A DNA stretch of 64,000 nucleotides from RBG-16-66-20 sp036262835 (GTDB lineage: Bacteria; Pseudomonadota; Gammaproteobacteria; Burkholderiales; SG8-39): positions 1 through 64,000 of the forward strand of contig DATAID010000104.1 of assembly GCA_036262835.1 (NCBI GenBank), read 5' to 3'. This document shows, in pieces, positions 31,939 to 39,681 of the stretch. A model generated the notes under the pieces. That model did not search any database, was not told where the DNA came from, and saw nothing but the letters and a program-made list of their open reading frames with translations. The stretch's first letter is position 1, and each line of letters opens with the position of its first letter. The position numbers and the translations under genes were made by a program.

Positions 31939-32760
31939 TCAGGCCATCCCCAAGGCGGCCTCGACGTCGCGGATCATCGAGACCAGCCGCGGTCCGATGT
32001 CGTCATCGAGCTGGCCCTTCTTCAGCATGAAAGCGGGCACGGTGCAGTTGAAGGTGACGATTTCGCCGTCAACCGTGCGCCGCATCGGCGCGCCGGCCGC
32101 ATGCACCTCGCGGCGGATCTCGCCCTGCGAAGTGCAGAAGCCGCGCGAGCGGATGTCCTCGATCGACTTGTCGATCTGCGGTTTGTACTTTTTCAGGAGC
32201 TCGGGCTCCTTCACCTTCATCTGGTTGAGCAGCGCCTCGCGCTCGGGCGGGGTGCAGGCATACAGGAACGCGCGCCCGATGACCGATTGGGCGATCGGCA
32301 CCGAGGTGCCAATGTCGGGAAGCGAGGTGAGGCTGCCGCTGCGGCAGGTCTCGACGTAGACCACGCTCAGCCGGTCGCGCATGCCGAGCGAGACCGAGCC
32401 GTTCGCGTAGTCGGCGAGCTCCTTCATAAAGGGCCGCGCGATCTGGCGTATGCTCATCGAGGCGAGCAGCGGGTAGCCGATCGACAGCACCGCCGAGCCG
32501 AGCTGGTACTTGCCCAGGCGCATGTTGTGGCGCAGATACCCCAGCTTGGTCAGCGTGTACGTGAGCCGCGACACCGTGGGCTTGGGGAGGCCGGTACGCA
32601 CCGAGATTTCCTTGTTGCCGAGCATCGGCTCGGGGGGCGTGAAGCAGCGCAGCACTTCGAGCCCGCGCGCGAGCGTGGTCGCGAATTGCCGGTCGCCCTC
32701 GTGCTCGTAGCTGTGCGGCGGGGGAGGGGAAAGCGTGGCACCGGGTTCGGACGCGCCCAT
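31939..32760 (-). CDS. IclR family transcriptional regulator
   Basis: The 273-residue protein has an N-terminal winged helix-turn-helix (about 30-90: LARGLEVLRCF, then EISVRTGLPKPTVSRLTYTL) and a C-terminal IclR effector-binding domain (about 105-265) with GRAFLYACTPPERE. Such regulators bind aromatic or carboxylic effectors and control adjacent catabolic genes. The ATG at 32760 is chosen for CGGAG seven bases upstream; an in-frame start 54 bases further out has no ribosome-binding site. It is divergent from the SDR-ferredoxin-P450 genes, which it probably controls. Confidence 0.92.
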   Translation of the reverse strand: MGASEPGATLSPPPPHSYEHEGDRQFATTLARGLEVLRCFTPPEPMLGNKEISVRTGLPKPTVSRLTYTLTKLGYLRHNMRLGKYQLGSAVLSIGYPLLASMSIRQIARPFMKELADYANGSVSLGMRDRLSVVYVETCRSGSLTSLPDIGTSVPIAQSVIGRAFLYACTPPEREALLNQMKVKEPELLKKYKPQIDKSIEDIRSRGFCTSQGEIRREVHAAGAPMRRTVDGEIVTFNCTVPAFMLKKGQLDDDIGPRLVSMIRDVEAALGMA

Positions 32761-32796
32761 GACAATCTCCGGGAGTGGAAGGAAGCTGCTGTTTCG

Positions 32797-32825
32797 ATAT
32801 TCTGTCCGCCGCACTCGCGTGTCAA
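32797..32825 (-). promoter_or_regulatory. Candidate sigma-70 promoter of the IclR gene
   Basis: On the minus strand a perfect TTGACA (32825-32820) is followed after exactly 17 bases by GAATAT (32802-32797), a weak -10. The leader would be about 30 bases. The -35 lies 16 bases from the palindrome at 32841-32855, so regulator binding there could affect both directions. Confidence 0.45.
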
Positions 32826-32840
32826 CTTAGTCGTATCAAA

Positions 32841-32855
32841 TTTCACATAGCGAAA
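32841..32855. promoter_or_regulatory. Candidate IclR-type operator palindrome
   Basis: TTTCACATAGCGAAA is an interrupted palindrome of the form TTTC-N-C-N3-G-N-GAAA. TTTC/GAAA half-sites of this kind are typical of IclR-family operators. It lies 5 bases before the SDR start codon and just downstream of TATCAA (32834-32839), a possible -10. Binding would therefore block the plus-strand start point. Confidence 0.5.
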
Positions 32856-32860
32856 CCTCG

Positions 32861-33628
32861 ATGAATAAGTCCTTGTTTGATCTCAGTGGCAAAGTGGCGC
32901 TGATCACCGGCTCGACGCGCGGCATCGGCAAGTCGATGGCCGAAGAGCTCGCGCACGCCGGCGCCAAAGTCGTCGTGTCGAGCCGCAAGGCGGAGGCCTG
33001 CGAGGCGGTGCGCGCCGAATTCGAAAAGCAGGGCTACGAGGTGCTCGCGCGCCCCTGCAACGTGTCGCGCAAGGAAGAGCTGCAGGCGCTCGTCGACGCG
33101 ACAATGGCGAAGTGGGGCAGGATCGACGTGGCGATCGCGAACGCCGCCTCCAACCCCTATTACGGCCCGCTCACGCAGATTCCCGATGACGCCTTCGACA
33201 AGGTCTACCTGAACAACGTGAAGAGCGTGCTCTGGCTCGCCGCTTGCACCCTGCCGGGGATGGCCGAGCGCGGCGGGGGCAGCTTCATCAGCGTGGGCTC
33301 GATCGGCGGCATCAAGGCGAATACCGTCATCGGCGCCTACGGCATCTCCAAGGCGGCCGACCACCATCTCGTGCGCAATCTCGCCGCCGAGTGGGGGCCC
33401 AAGAACGTGCGCGTGAACGCCATCGCGCCGGGGCTCATCAAGACCGAGTTCGCACGCGCGCTGTGGGAGGACGAAAAGCGCCGGAAGGAGCGCGAGGCGC
33501 TCACCCCGCTCAGGCGCCTCGGCGTGCCGCGCGACATCGGCGGCATCGCGGTGTTTCTCGCTTCCGACGCGGCCGCCTTCGTGACCGGCCAGACGATCGT
33601 CGCCGACGGCGGCGTGACCGTCGTCTAG
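32861..33628 (+). CDS. SDR family oxidoreductase
   Basis: A 255-residue classical short-chain dehydrogenase with ITGSTRGIGKSMAEEL at the cofactor site, NAAS in place of NNAG, SVGSIGGI providing the catalytic Ser, intact YGISK, and the C-terminal IVADGGVTVV. The Ser-Arg-Lys after the second strand (SSRKAEAC) suggests NADP(H). It opens the plus-strand unit divergent from iclR. As a neighbour of a P450 it could oxidise the hydroxyl group that the P450 introduces. No clear ribosome-binding site is seen before the ATG. Confidence 0.9.
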   Translation: MNKSLFDLSGKVALITGSTRGIGKSMAEELAHAGAKVVVSSRKAEACEAVRAEFEKQGYEVLARPCNVSRKEELQALVDATMAKWGRIDVAIANAASNPYYGPLTQIPDDAFDKVYLNNVKSVLWLAACTLPGMAERGGGSFISVGSIGGIKANTVIGAYGISKAADHHLVRNLAAEWGPKNVRVNAIAPGLIKTEFARALWEDEKRRKEREALTPLRRLGVPRDIGGIAVFLASDAAAFVTGQTIVADGGVTVV

Positions 33629-33632
33629 GCGA

Positions 33633-33662
33633 TTGACGCGCCTCGAATCGATTCTCTACAGT
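33633..33662 (+). promoter_or_regulatory. Candidate promoter of the ferredoxin-P450 genes with internal palindrome
   Basis: TTGACG (33633-33638) and TACAGT (33657-33662) are separated by 18 bases. Between them lies a perfect 10-base palindrome, GAATCGATTC (33645-33654), placed where a repressor would block polymerase. The promoter begins 4 bases after the SDR stop and would give a leader of about 18 bases with GAGGGAGGG before the ferredoxin ATG. Confidence 0.5.
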
Positions 33663-33686
33663 AGCGAACACTCCGAGGGAGGGAGC

Positions 33687-33902
33687 ATGGCCGAGGCGAA
33701 AATCCTCCGTGTGCGCGTTGACGCCGGGCGCTGCCAGGGTCACAACCGGTGCTGCGCGCTCGCGCCGGAGCTTTTCGAGGCGGACGAGCTCGGCAACGCG
33801 AAAGTGAAGGGCGAGGGCAAGGTGTCGCCGGAGCTGGAGACGAAGGCGCGCCTCGCGGTCGCCAACTGTCCCGAGCACGCGGTGAGGATCTCCCATGACT
33901 AA
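33687..33902 (+). CDS. P450-type [3Fe-4S] ferredoxin
   Basis: A 71-residue ferredoxin with cluster ligands Cys16, Cys22 and Cys61. His19 stands where a [4Fe-4S] protein has its second Cys (CQGHNRC, then NCPEHAV). This CxxHxxC pattern is typical of ferredoxins that serve bacterial P450s. The ATG at 33687 follows GAGGGAGGGAGC, and the gene overlaps the P450 start by 8 bases, so the two are translationally coupled and are redox partners. No ferredoxin reductase gene is present in the window. Confidence 0.93.
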   Translation: MAEAKILRVRVDAGRCQGHNRCCALAPELFEADELGNAKVKGEGKVSPELETKARLAVANCPEHAVRISHD

Positions 33903-35085
33903 GCATCCGCCGGTCAACGACTGGGGCACGGACTTCGATCATCGCGATTCGCGCTGGATCGAGGATCCGTTTCCGATCTGGGCCGACCTGCGCGGGCGCT
34001 GTCCGGTGGCGCACTCCAAGCGCTTCGAGGACGGTGCGTACTTTGCCTCCCGCTACGCGGACGTGCGCGAGATTGCCTACGACAGCGAGCATTTCTCCTC
34101 GCGCCGCGTCATCGTGCGCGAGAAGAAGATCCCGACGCAGCCGGCGCCGCCGATCACCTCCGATCCGCCCGAGCACACGCCGGCGCGCAAGATCCTGCTG
34201 CCGCCGTTCACGCCGCAGGCGATCGCGAAGATCGAGCCGCACACCCGCGCCATCTGCCGCGAGCTGCTCGACGCGATCGAGGCCAAGGGCAGCGCCTGCG
34301 ACGCCGCGGTCGACTACGCGCAGCACATCCCGGTGCGCGTGATCGCGCACATGCTCGGCGTACCCGAGGACGATGGCGACAAGTTCCGCGAGTGGATCCA
34401 CCTCATTCTCGAGGTCGGCATCAGCGACGAGTCGGTCATCATGCCGGCGCTCAGCGAGATGAGCATGTACTTCGGCGCGGAAATCCAGAAGCGCGCCGCC
34501 AACCCGGGCGATGACCTGATCAGCTTCCTCATGAAGGCGCGCATCGACGGCCAGCCGCTTACGCCGCCGCACATCATCGGCTCGCTTCGGCTCCTCCTGA
34601 TCGCGGGCATCGACACGACCTGGAGCGCGATCGGCGCGAGCCTCTGGCATCTCGCCACGCATGCCGAGGACCGGCGCCGCCTCGCCGCGGACGACGCGCT
34701 CATGCCCACGGCCATCGAGGAGTTCCTGCGCGCCTATGCGCCGGTGACGATGGCGCGCGAAGTGGTGAAGGAAACGACCGTCGGCGGCTGCACTTTCCGG
34801 GAGAAGGGGCAGGTGCTGCTCTCATTCCCGGCGGCCAACCGCGATCCGGAGATGTTTCCGGACGCCGATCGCGTCCTGATCGACCGCGCCGAGAACCGCC
34901 ATGCCGCGTTCGGCCTCGGCCGCCACCGGTGCCTCGGCTCGAACCTCGCGCGCATGGAGATGCAGGTCGCGATCAGCGAGTGGCTCGCGCGCTTCCCCGA
35001 ATTCCGCCTCGCCGAGGGTGCGCGAGTGACCTGGTCCGAGGGCACGGTGCGGGGCCCGCGTCGCTTGCCGGTGATGCTGGGCTGA
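33895..35085 (+). CDS. Cytochrome P450
   Basis: A 396-residue soluble class I P450. The I-helix oxygen-binding motif is AGIDTTW (Asp240, Thr241, Thr242), the K-helix EEFLR pairs with the usual Arg, and the heme loop FGLGRHRCLG has the axial Cys at 346. It would use electrons from the adjacent ferredoxin to hydroxylate a hydrophobic substrate. The nearest named families with similar N-termini act on terpenoids, fatty acids or steroids, but the substrate cannot be read from sequence. A Bug receptor starts 4 bases after its stop. Confidence 0.94.
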   Translation: MTKHPPVNDWGTDFDHRDSRWIEDPFPIWADLRGRCPVAHSKRFEDGAYFASRYADVREIAYDSEHFSSRRVIVREKKIPTQPAPPITSDPPEHTPARKILLPPFTPQAIAKIEPHTRAICRELLDAIEAKGSACDAAVDYAQHIPVRVIAHMLGVPEDDGDKFREWIHLILEVGISDESVIMPALSEMSMYFGAEIQKRAANPGDDLISFLMKARIDGQPLTPPHIIGSLRLLLIAGIDTTWSAIGASLWHLATHAEDRRRLAADDALMPTAIEEFLRAYAPVTMAREVVKETTVGGCTFREKGQVLLSFPAANRDPEMFPDADRVLIDRAENRHAAFGLGRHRCLGSNLARMEMQVAISEWLARFPEFRLAEGARVTWSEGTVRGPRRLPVMLG

Positions 35086-35089
35086 TCGG

Positions 35090-36040
35090 ATGAAAAAACT
35101 CCTTGCCGCAGCGCTGATCGCACCCTGTCTCGCCCTTGCGCAGGGCTATCCGTCAAAGCCGGTGCGCGTGATCGTTCCCTATCCAGCGGGGGGCATCGTC
35201 GACCTGATGGCGCGCGCGGTGACCGACGGTTTGGCCGCGCGCCTCGGCCAGCCGGTGATCGTGGAAGCGAAGCCCGGGGCCGACGCGAGCATCGGCACCG
35301 ATGCGGTCGCGAAAGCGGAGCCCGATGGGCACACGCTGCTGCTCGCCACTCTCGCGCTCGCGGTCAACCCGCACTTGAGCAAGGTGCCTTGGCATCCGGT
35401 GAACGATTTCGAGGGGGTTGCGCACGTCGGCGTGGTGGCGAACATCGCCGCGGTGACTCCATCGCTCGGCGTGAAGGACCTGAAATCCTTCGTGGCGCTC
35501 GCGAAATCGCGCCCCGGGCAGATCAACTACATGAACCCGGGCAACGGGGCCTCCCAGCACGTGAGCGCCGAGCTGCTGCAGCAGGTGAACGACATCCGGC
35601 TTACGGCAATTCCCTACAAGGGCGTGCCGCCGGCGATCCCGGATTTTCTCGCCGGCACCGTGCCCTTCGGCTTCTTCCCGTTCGCCGTCATCGCGCCGCA
35701 CATCCGCTCCGGCAAAGCGCAGGCCATCGCGATCGCCTCGCCCGTGCGCCACAAGCAGTTTCCCGATCTTCCGACCATGGCGGAGCAGGGCTTCGAGAGC
35801 TCGCAGGTGAACTCCTTCTACGCGTTCGTCGCGCCGAAAAGGACGCCACGCGCCGTGATCGAGCGCCTGAACAAGGAAATCAACGCGGTGCTCGCGAGCG
35901 AGGAGGCGATCGCCAAGGTCGACAAGTTTGGCGGCACGGTGATCGCCGGCTGGACGCCCCAGCGGACCACGAAGCTGATCGCCGATGAATACGCGCGCTG
36001 GGCGGACGTGGTGCGCAAGGCGGGGCTGGAAGCGAAGTAA
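35090..36040 (+). CDS. Bug/TctC family tripartite transporter substrate-binding protein
   Basis: The 316-residue precursor has a signal peptide ending CLALAQ (about 1-18), followed by YPSKPVRVIVPYPAGGIVDL, the standard Bug opening. The fold segments GADASIGTDAVAKAEPDGHT and NYMNPGNGASQHVSAELL bind carboxylated ligands. Bug proteins are greatly expanded in Burkholderiales and most lack adjacent TctA/TctB channel genes, as here. Placement between the P450 and the sulfatase-like gene suggests it captures the pathway substrate. Confidence 0.92.
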   Translation: MKKLLAAALIAPCLALAQGYPSKPVRVIVPYPAGGIVDLMARAVTDGLAARLGQPVIVEAKPGADASIGTDAVAKAEPDGHTLLLATLALAVNPHLSKVPWHPVNDFEGVAHVGVVANIAAVTPSLGVKDLKSFVALAKSRPGQINYMNPGNGASQHVSAELLQQVNDIRLTAIPYKGVPPAIPDFLAGTVPFGFFPFAVIAPHIRSGKAQAIAIASPVRHKQFPDLPTMAEQGFESSQVNSFYAFVAPKRTPRAVIERLNKEINAVLASEEAIAKVDKFGGTVIAGWTPQRTTKLIADEYARWADVVRKAGLEAK

Positions 36041-36044
36041 TTCC

Positions 36045-37313
36045 GTGTCGGAACTGCTCAAGCGCACGGACCGCCTCTGGAGCGGGCAGGCGAGCACGGC
36101 CGAGCCCGACTACCATCCCTTCGGCGGGCCGCGGTTGCTGGAAGAGCTCGCGCCCGGCATCGCCTTCTACAAGGCGTTCGTCAACGTCACGGCGGTGCAA
36201 ACGGGCGAGGGGCTCGTGCTCGTCGATACCGGCTCCTACCATCCAAAATCGCACAAGCTCTCGTTCGATGCGGTGCGCGCCTGGAAGGGCGAGCGCGTGC
36301 ACGCCGCCGTCTACACGCATGGCCACGTCGACCACGCCTACGGCTTGCCGCCTTTCCTTGAGGAAGCGAAGACGCGCGGCTGGCAGGCGCCGCGCATCGT
36401 CGGCCACGTGAACGTGCTGCCGCGCATGCAGCGCTACGTCGAGACCGCGGGCTACAACTCGGTCATCAACGCGCGGCAATTCGCCGTGCCGACCGAATGG
36501 CCGGTCCGGTTCCAGGCGCCGACGGAAACCTACGCGGACCGGCTCGAGCTCGAGATCGGCGGCACGCGCTTCGAGCTGCACCACGCGAAGGGCGAAACCG
36601 ACGATCACACCTGGGTGTGGATGCCGCAGACCAAGACGCTCTGCACCGGAGATCTTTTCATCTGGGCGGCGCCGAACGCCGGCAATCCCCAGAAGGTGCA
36701 GCGCTATGCGCTCGAGTGGGCGCGGGCCCTGCGCGAGATGGCGGCGCTGGGGCCCGAATTGCTCCTTCCCGGCCACGGCCTGCCGATCGCCGGCGCGGCT
36801 CGCGTGCGCGAAGCCCTCACCGACACGGCAGCCTATCTCGAGTCGCTCGTGCGCCAGACCCTCGAGCGGCTGAATGCGGGCGAGACCGTCTATCAGATTC
36901 TCGATGCGGTGCGGCCGCCGGCCGAGCTGGAAGCAAAGCCCTACCTGCGGCCCGTCTACGACGAGCCGCAATTCATCGTGCGCAACCTCTGGCGCTGCTA
37001 CGGCGGCTGGTATAGCGGCGTGCCGAGCGAGCTCAAGCCCGCGCCCCGCGCGGCGCTCGCAGCAGAGGTGGTCTCGCTCGCGGGCGGGCTGGACAAGCTC
37101 CTCGAGCGCGCCCGGTCGCTGCACCAGGCGGGCGACGCCCGGCTCGCGGCGCACCTGGTCGACTGGGCGGTCGAGGCCGAGCCGGGCAGCCGCGAGGCGC
37201 ATGCATTGCGGGCCGCGGTCTACCGGGCCCTGGTGGAATCCTCGAGCTCCACCATGTCCAAGGGAATTTACGGGGCTGCGGCGCGCGAATCCGGCCAGTG
37301 GCGCGACGTTTGA
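36045..37313 (+). CDS. Metallo-beta-lactamase fold hydrolase with alkylsulfatase dimerisation region
   Basis: The 422-residue protein has the di-zinc motif THGHVDHAYG (HxHxDH, near 90) and further ligands in HHAKGETDDH and PGHGLPI. The segment RCYGGWYSGVPSELKPAP and the helices after it match the dimerisation domain of SdsA1-type alkylsulfatases, though overall it is shorter than those enzymes (about 650). No signal peptide, so likely cytoplasmic. A GTG start at 36045, 4 bases after the Bug stop, is chosen; ribosome binding is weak, so coupling is likely. It may hydrolyse a sulfate or other ester. Confidence 0.85.
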   Translation: MSELLKRTDRLWSGQASTAEPDYHPFGGPRLLEELAPGIAFYKAFVNVTAVQTGEGLVLVDTGSYHPKSHKLSFDAVRAWKGERVHAAVYTHGHVDHAYGLPPFLEEAKTRGWQAPRIVGHVNVLPRMQRYVETAGYNSVINARQFAVPTEWPVRFQAPTETYADRLELEIGGTRFELHHAKGETDDHTWVWMPQTKTLCTGDLFIWAAPNAGNPQKVQRYALEWARALREMAALGPELLLPGHGLPIAGAARVREALTDTAAYLESLVRQTLERLNAGETVYQILDAVRPPAELEAKPYLRPVYDEPQFIVRNLWRCYGGWYSGVPSELKPAPRAALAAEVVSLAGGLDKLLERARSLHQAGDARLAAHLVDWAVEAEPGSREAHALRAAVYRALVESSSSTMSKGIYGAAARESGQWRDV

Positions 37314-37331
37314 AACGCGCAGGCCCGGAAG

Positions 37332-37378
37332 CCCTCCGGGCAACGCGGTAGCAGTACACTTTCGGCTTCCCCGGAGGG
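37332..37378 (+). promoter_or_regulatory. Promoter plus Shine-Dalgarno-sequestering inverted repeat before the acyl-CoA dehydrogenase genes
   Basis: CCCTCCGGG (37332-37340) is perfectly complementary to CCCGGAGGG (37370-37378), which contains the ribosome-binding site of the next gene. Between them is TACACT (37355-37360), a plausible -10 with no good -35. A transcript reading through from upstream could hide the ribosome-binding site; one starting at the internal promoter (about 37367) lacks the first arm and would not. Confidence 0.45.
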
Positions 37379-37381
37379 ATC

Positions 37382-38566
37382 ATGGATCTCAACTATTCCC
37401 AGGAAGAATCGGCGTTCCGCGACGAGGTTCGCAGCTGGCTTAACGCCAACCTTCCCAAGAGCCTGCGCGACAAGGTCGCCAACTACGAGGAGCTCGGACG
37501 CGAAGACCTGCTCGGCTGGCACCGCATCCTCGCCAAGAAAGGCTGGGTCGCGCCGGCCTGGCCCAAGGAGTTCGGCGGCACGGGCTGGAACGTGGTGCAG
37601 CGCTACATCTTCGAGGAGGAGCTCGGCTACGTCGGCAGCCCTCCGCTCATTCCGTTCGGCCTCGCGATGTGCGGGCCGGTGCTGCTGCGCTTTGGCACCG
37701 ACGCGCAGAAAAAGCGCTTCCTGCCGCGCATCTACAACGGCGATGATTTCTGGTGCCAGGGCTATTCCGAGCCGGGCTCGGGCTCCGACCTCGCCTCGCT
37801 GAAAACGAAGGCGGAGAGAAAAGGGGACCATTACATCGTCAACGGCCAGAAGATCTGGACCACGCTCGGGCATTTCGCCGACTGGATCTTCTGCCTCGTG
37901 CGCACCGACTCGAACATGTCGAAGAAGCAGGAGGGCATCTCGTTCCTGCTCATCGACATGAAAACGCCCGGCATCACGGTGCGCCCGCTCATCCTCATGG
38001 ACGGCGGTCACGAGGTGAATGAGGTGTTCTTCGACGACGTGAAGGTGCCGGTCGAGAATCTCGTGTTCGAGGAGGGCAAGGGCTGGACGGTGGCCAAGTA
38101 CCTGCTCGGCCACGAAAGGATGGGCACGGGCCGCATCGGCGCCTCCAAGCGCGAGTTGGCGAAGCTAAAGCAGTTCGCCGCGACGCAGACGGGCGACGAC
38201 GGCCGGCCGCTCACCGAGGACCCGCGCTTTCGCGACAAGCTGACGCGCGTCGAAGTGGAACTGATGGCGCTCGAGATCACCAACCTGCGCTTTCTCGACC
38301 AGATGCGGCGCACCAACCAGCCGCCGGGCGCGGATGTCTCGATGCTCAAGATCAAGGGTACCGAGATCCAGCAGGCGCTGACCGAGCTCTCGATGCAGGC
38401 AGTCGGGCCGATGGCGCAGCCCTTCAAGGCCGTGAACGGCGAGGCGTTCGACGAATTCACCGCCGGCCTCGCGCCGCGCTACTGCAACTTCCGCAAGACC
38501 ACGATCTATGCGGGCTCGAACGAGATCCAGCGCAACATCATCTCGAAGATGACGCTGGGGCTCTAG
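37382..38566 (+). CDS. Acyl-CoA dehydrogenase, large subunit (PimC-like)
   Basis: A 394-residue acyl-CoA dehydrogenase with the N-terminal helical domain DLNYSQEESAFRDEVRSWL, substrate/FAD segments SEPGSGSDLASLKT and GQKIWTTLGHFAD, and a C-terminal domain with TTIYAGSNEIQRNIIS. The usual catalytic Glu of YEGT is replaced (YAGS). That is typical of subunits that work as heteromers, like pimeloyl-CoA or steroid-side-chain dehydrogenases. It is paired with a second, shorter chain 8 bases downstream. It would introduce a double bond next to the CoA thioester. Confidence 0.92.
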   Translation: MDLNYSQEESAFRDEVRSWLNANLPKSLRDKVANYEELGREDLLGWHRILAKKGWVAPAWPKEFGGTGWNVVQRYIFEEELGYVGSPPLIPFGLAMCGPVLLRFGTDAQKKRFLPRIYNGDDFWCQGYSEPGSGSDLASLKTKAERKGDHYIVNGQKIWTTLGHFADWIFCLVRTDSNMSKKQEGISFLLIDMKTPGITVRPLILMDGGHEVNEVFFDDVKVPVENLVFEEGKGWTVAKYLLGHERMGTGRIGASKRELAKLKQFAATQTGDDGRPLTEDPRFRDKLTRVEVELMALEITNLRFLDQMRRTNQPPGADVSMLKIKGTEIQQALTELSMQAVGPMAQPFKAVNGEAFDEFTAGLAPRYCNFRKTTIYAGSNEIQRNIISKMTLGL

Positions 38567-38574
38567 GAGGCACC

Positions 38575-39678
38575 ATGAACTTCGACTACAACGAGGAGCA
38601 GCAGCTCCTGGCGGATTCGGTCCGCCGCTTTCTCTCCAAGGACTACGGCTTCGAGGAAAGAAAGAAGATCGTTCATTCCAAGGAAGGCTGGAGCGACAAG
38701 GTCTGGTCCACGATGGCCGAGATGGGCCTCACCGGCATCCCGTTCTCGACCGAGTTCGGCGGCTTTGGCGGCGGCGCCGTGGACCTGATGGGCGTGATGG
38801 AGGCGGCGGGCGAGGCGCTCCTGGTCGAGCCCTATCTCGCGACGCTGATGGCGGGCCAGCTCGTCGCGCGCGCGGGGAGCGATGCGCAGAAGAAGGCGAT
38901 CCTCCCCGGCGTCGTCGAAGGCAAGACCAAGCTCGCTTTTGCGCAAACCGAGAAGGGCGCGCGCTACAACCTCGCCAAAGTCGGCGCGAAGGCGAAGAAG
39001 GCAGGCTCAGGCTGGGAGATCACGGGCGAGAAGGTGGTGGTGCTCGGCGCGCCCGCAGCCGAGCTGCTGGTCGTCTCGGCCGGCACGGACAAGGGGTTGT
39101 CGCTTTTCGTGGTCGATGCAAGGAAAGCGAAAATCAAGCCCTACCTCACGCTCGATGAGCAACGCGCGGGCGACGTGTCGTTCTCCGGCACGCCCGCCGA
39201 GCTGCTCGGCGCCGAAGGCAAGGCGCTTGCCGCGATCGAGGAGGTTGTCGATTTCGGCACCGCGCTCATCTGCGCCGAAGCCGTCGGCGCGATGAAGTTC
39301 GCGTGCGACACGACGCTGGAATATTTGAAGACGCGCAAGCAGTTCGGCGTGCCGATCGGCACCTTCCAGGCCCTGCAGCATCGCATGGTCGACATGTACG
39401 TCGCCTACGAGCAGGCGCGCTCGATGGCCTGCCTCGCCTGCTCCAAGATGGACACGCATGCGGACGCAAAAGACCGCGCCCGCGCCATCTCGGCGGCGAA
39501 AATCAAGGTCGCCGACAACTGCCGGCACGTGAGCCAGGAATCGATCCAGCTGCACGGCGGCATGGGCATGACCGAGGAGCTGAAGGTGAGCCACACCTTC
39601 CGGCGCCTCACCATGATCGCCCAGCAGTTCGGCGACGCCGAGCACCATCTCGGCCGCTTCGCCCTGCTGGACAAATAG
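38575..39678 (+). CDS. Acyl-CoA dehydrogenase, small subunit (PimD-like)
   Basis: A 367-residue partner chain, beginning NFDYNEEQQLLADSVRRFL. It has the acyl-CoA dehydrogenase fold with a degenerate middle domain (the SEPxxGSD pattern reads TEKGARYNLAK) and a well-preserved C-terminal domain, TRKQFGVPIGTFQALQHRMV and QLHGGMGMTEELKVSH. Such pairs form alpha2beta2 enzymes with shared FAD sites for bulky or dicarboxylic acyl-CoAs. It lies between the large subunit and a reductase gene starting 3 bases after its stop. Confidence 0.91.
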   Translation: MNFDYNEEQQLLADSVRRFLSKDYGFEERKKIVHSKEGWSDKVWSTMAEMGLTGIPFSTEFGGFGGGAVDLMGVMEAAGEALLVEPYLATLMAGQLVARAGSDAQKKAILPGVVEGKTKLAFAQTEKGARYNLAKVGAKAKKAGSGWEITGEKVVVLGAPAAELLVVSAGTDKGLSLFVVDARKAKIKPYLTLDEQRAGDVSFSGTPAELLGAEGKALAAIEEVVDFGTALICAEAVGAMKFACDTTLEYLKTRKQFGVPIGTFQALQHRMVDMYVAYEQARSMACLACSKMDTHADAKDRARAISAAKIKVADNCRHVSQESIQLHGGMGMTEELKVSHTFRRLTMIAQQFGDAEHHLGRFALLDK

Positions 39679-39681
39679 CGC

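Noticed and set aside
32788..32802. TTTCGATATTC considered as a second IclR operator
   Set aside because: Only one half-site is present and it overlaps the proposed -10 of iclR; no matching GAAA half follows.
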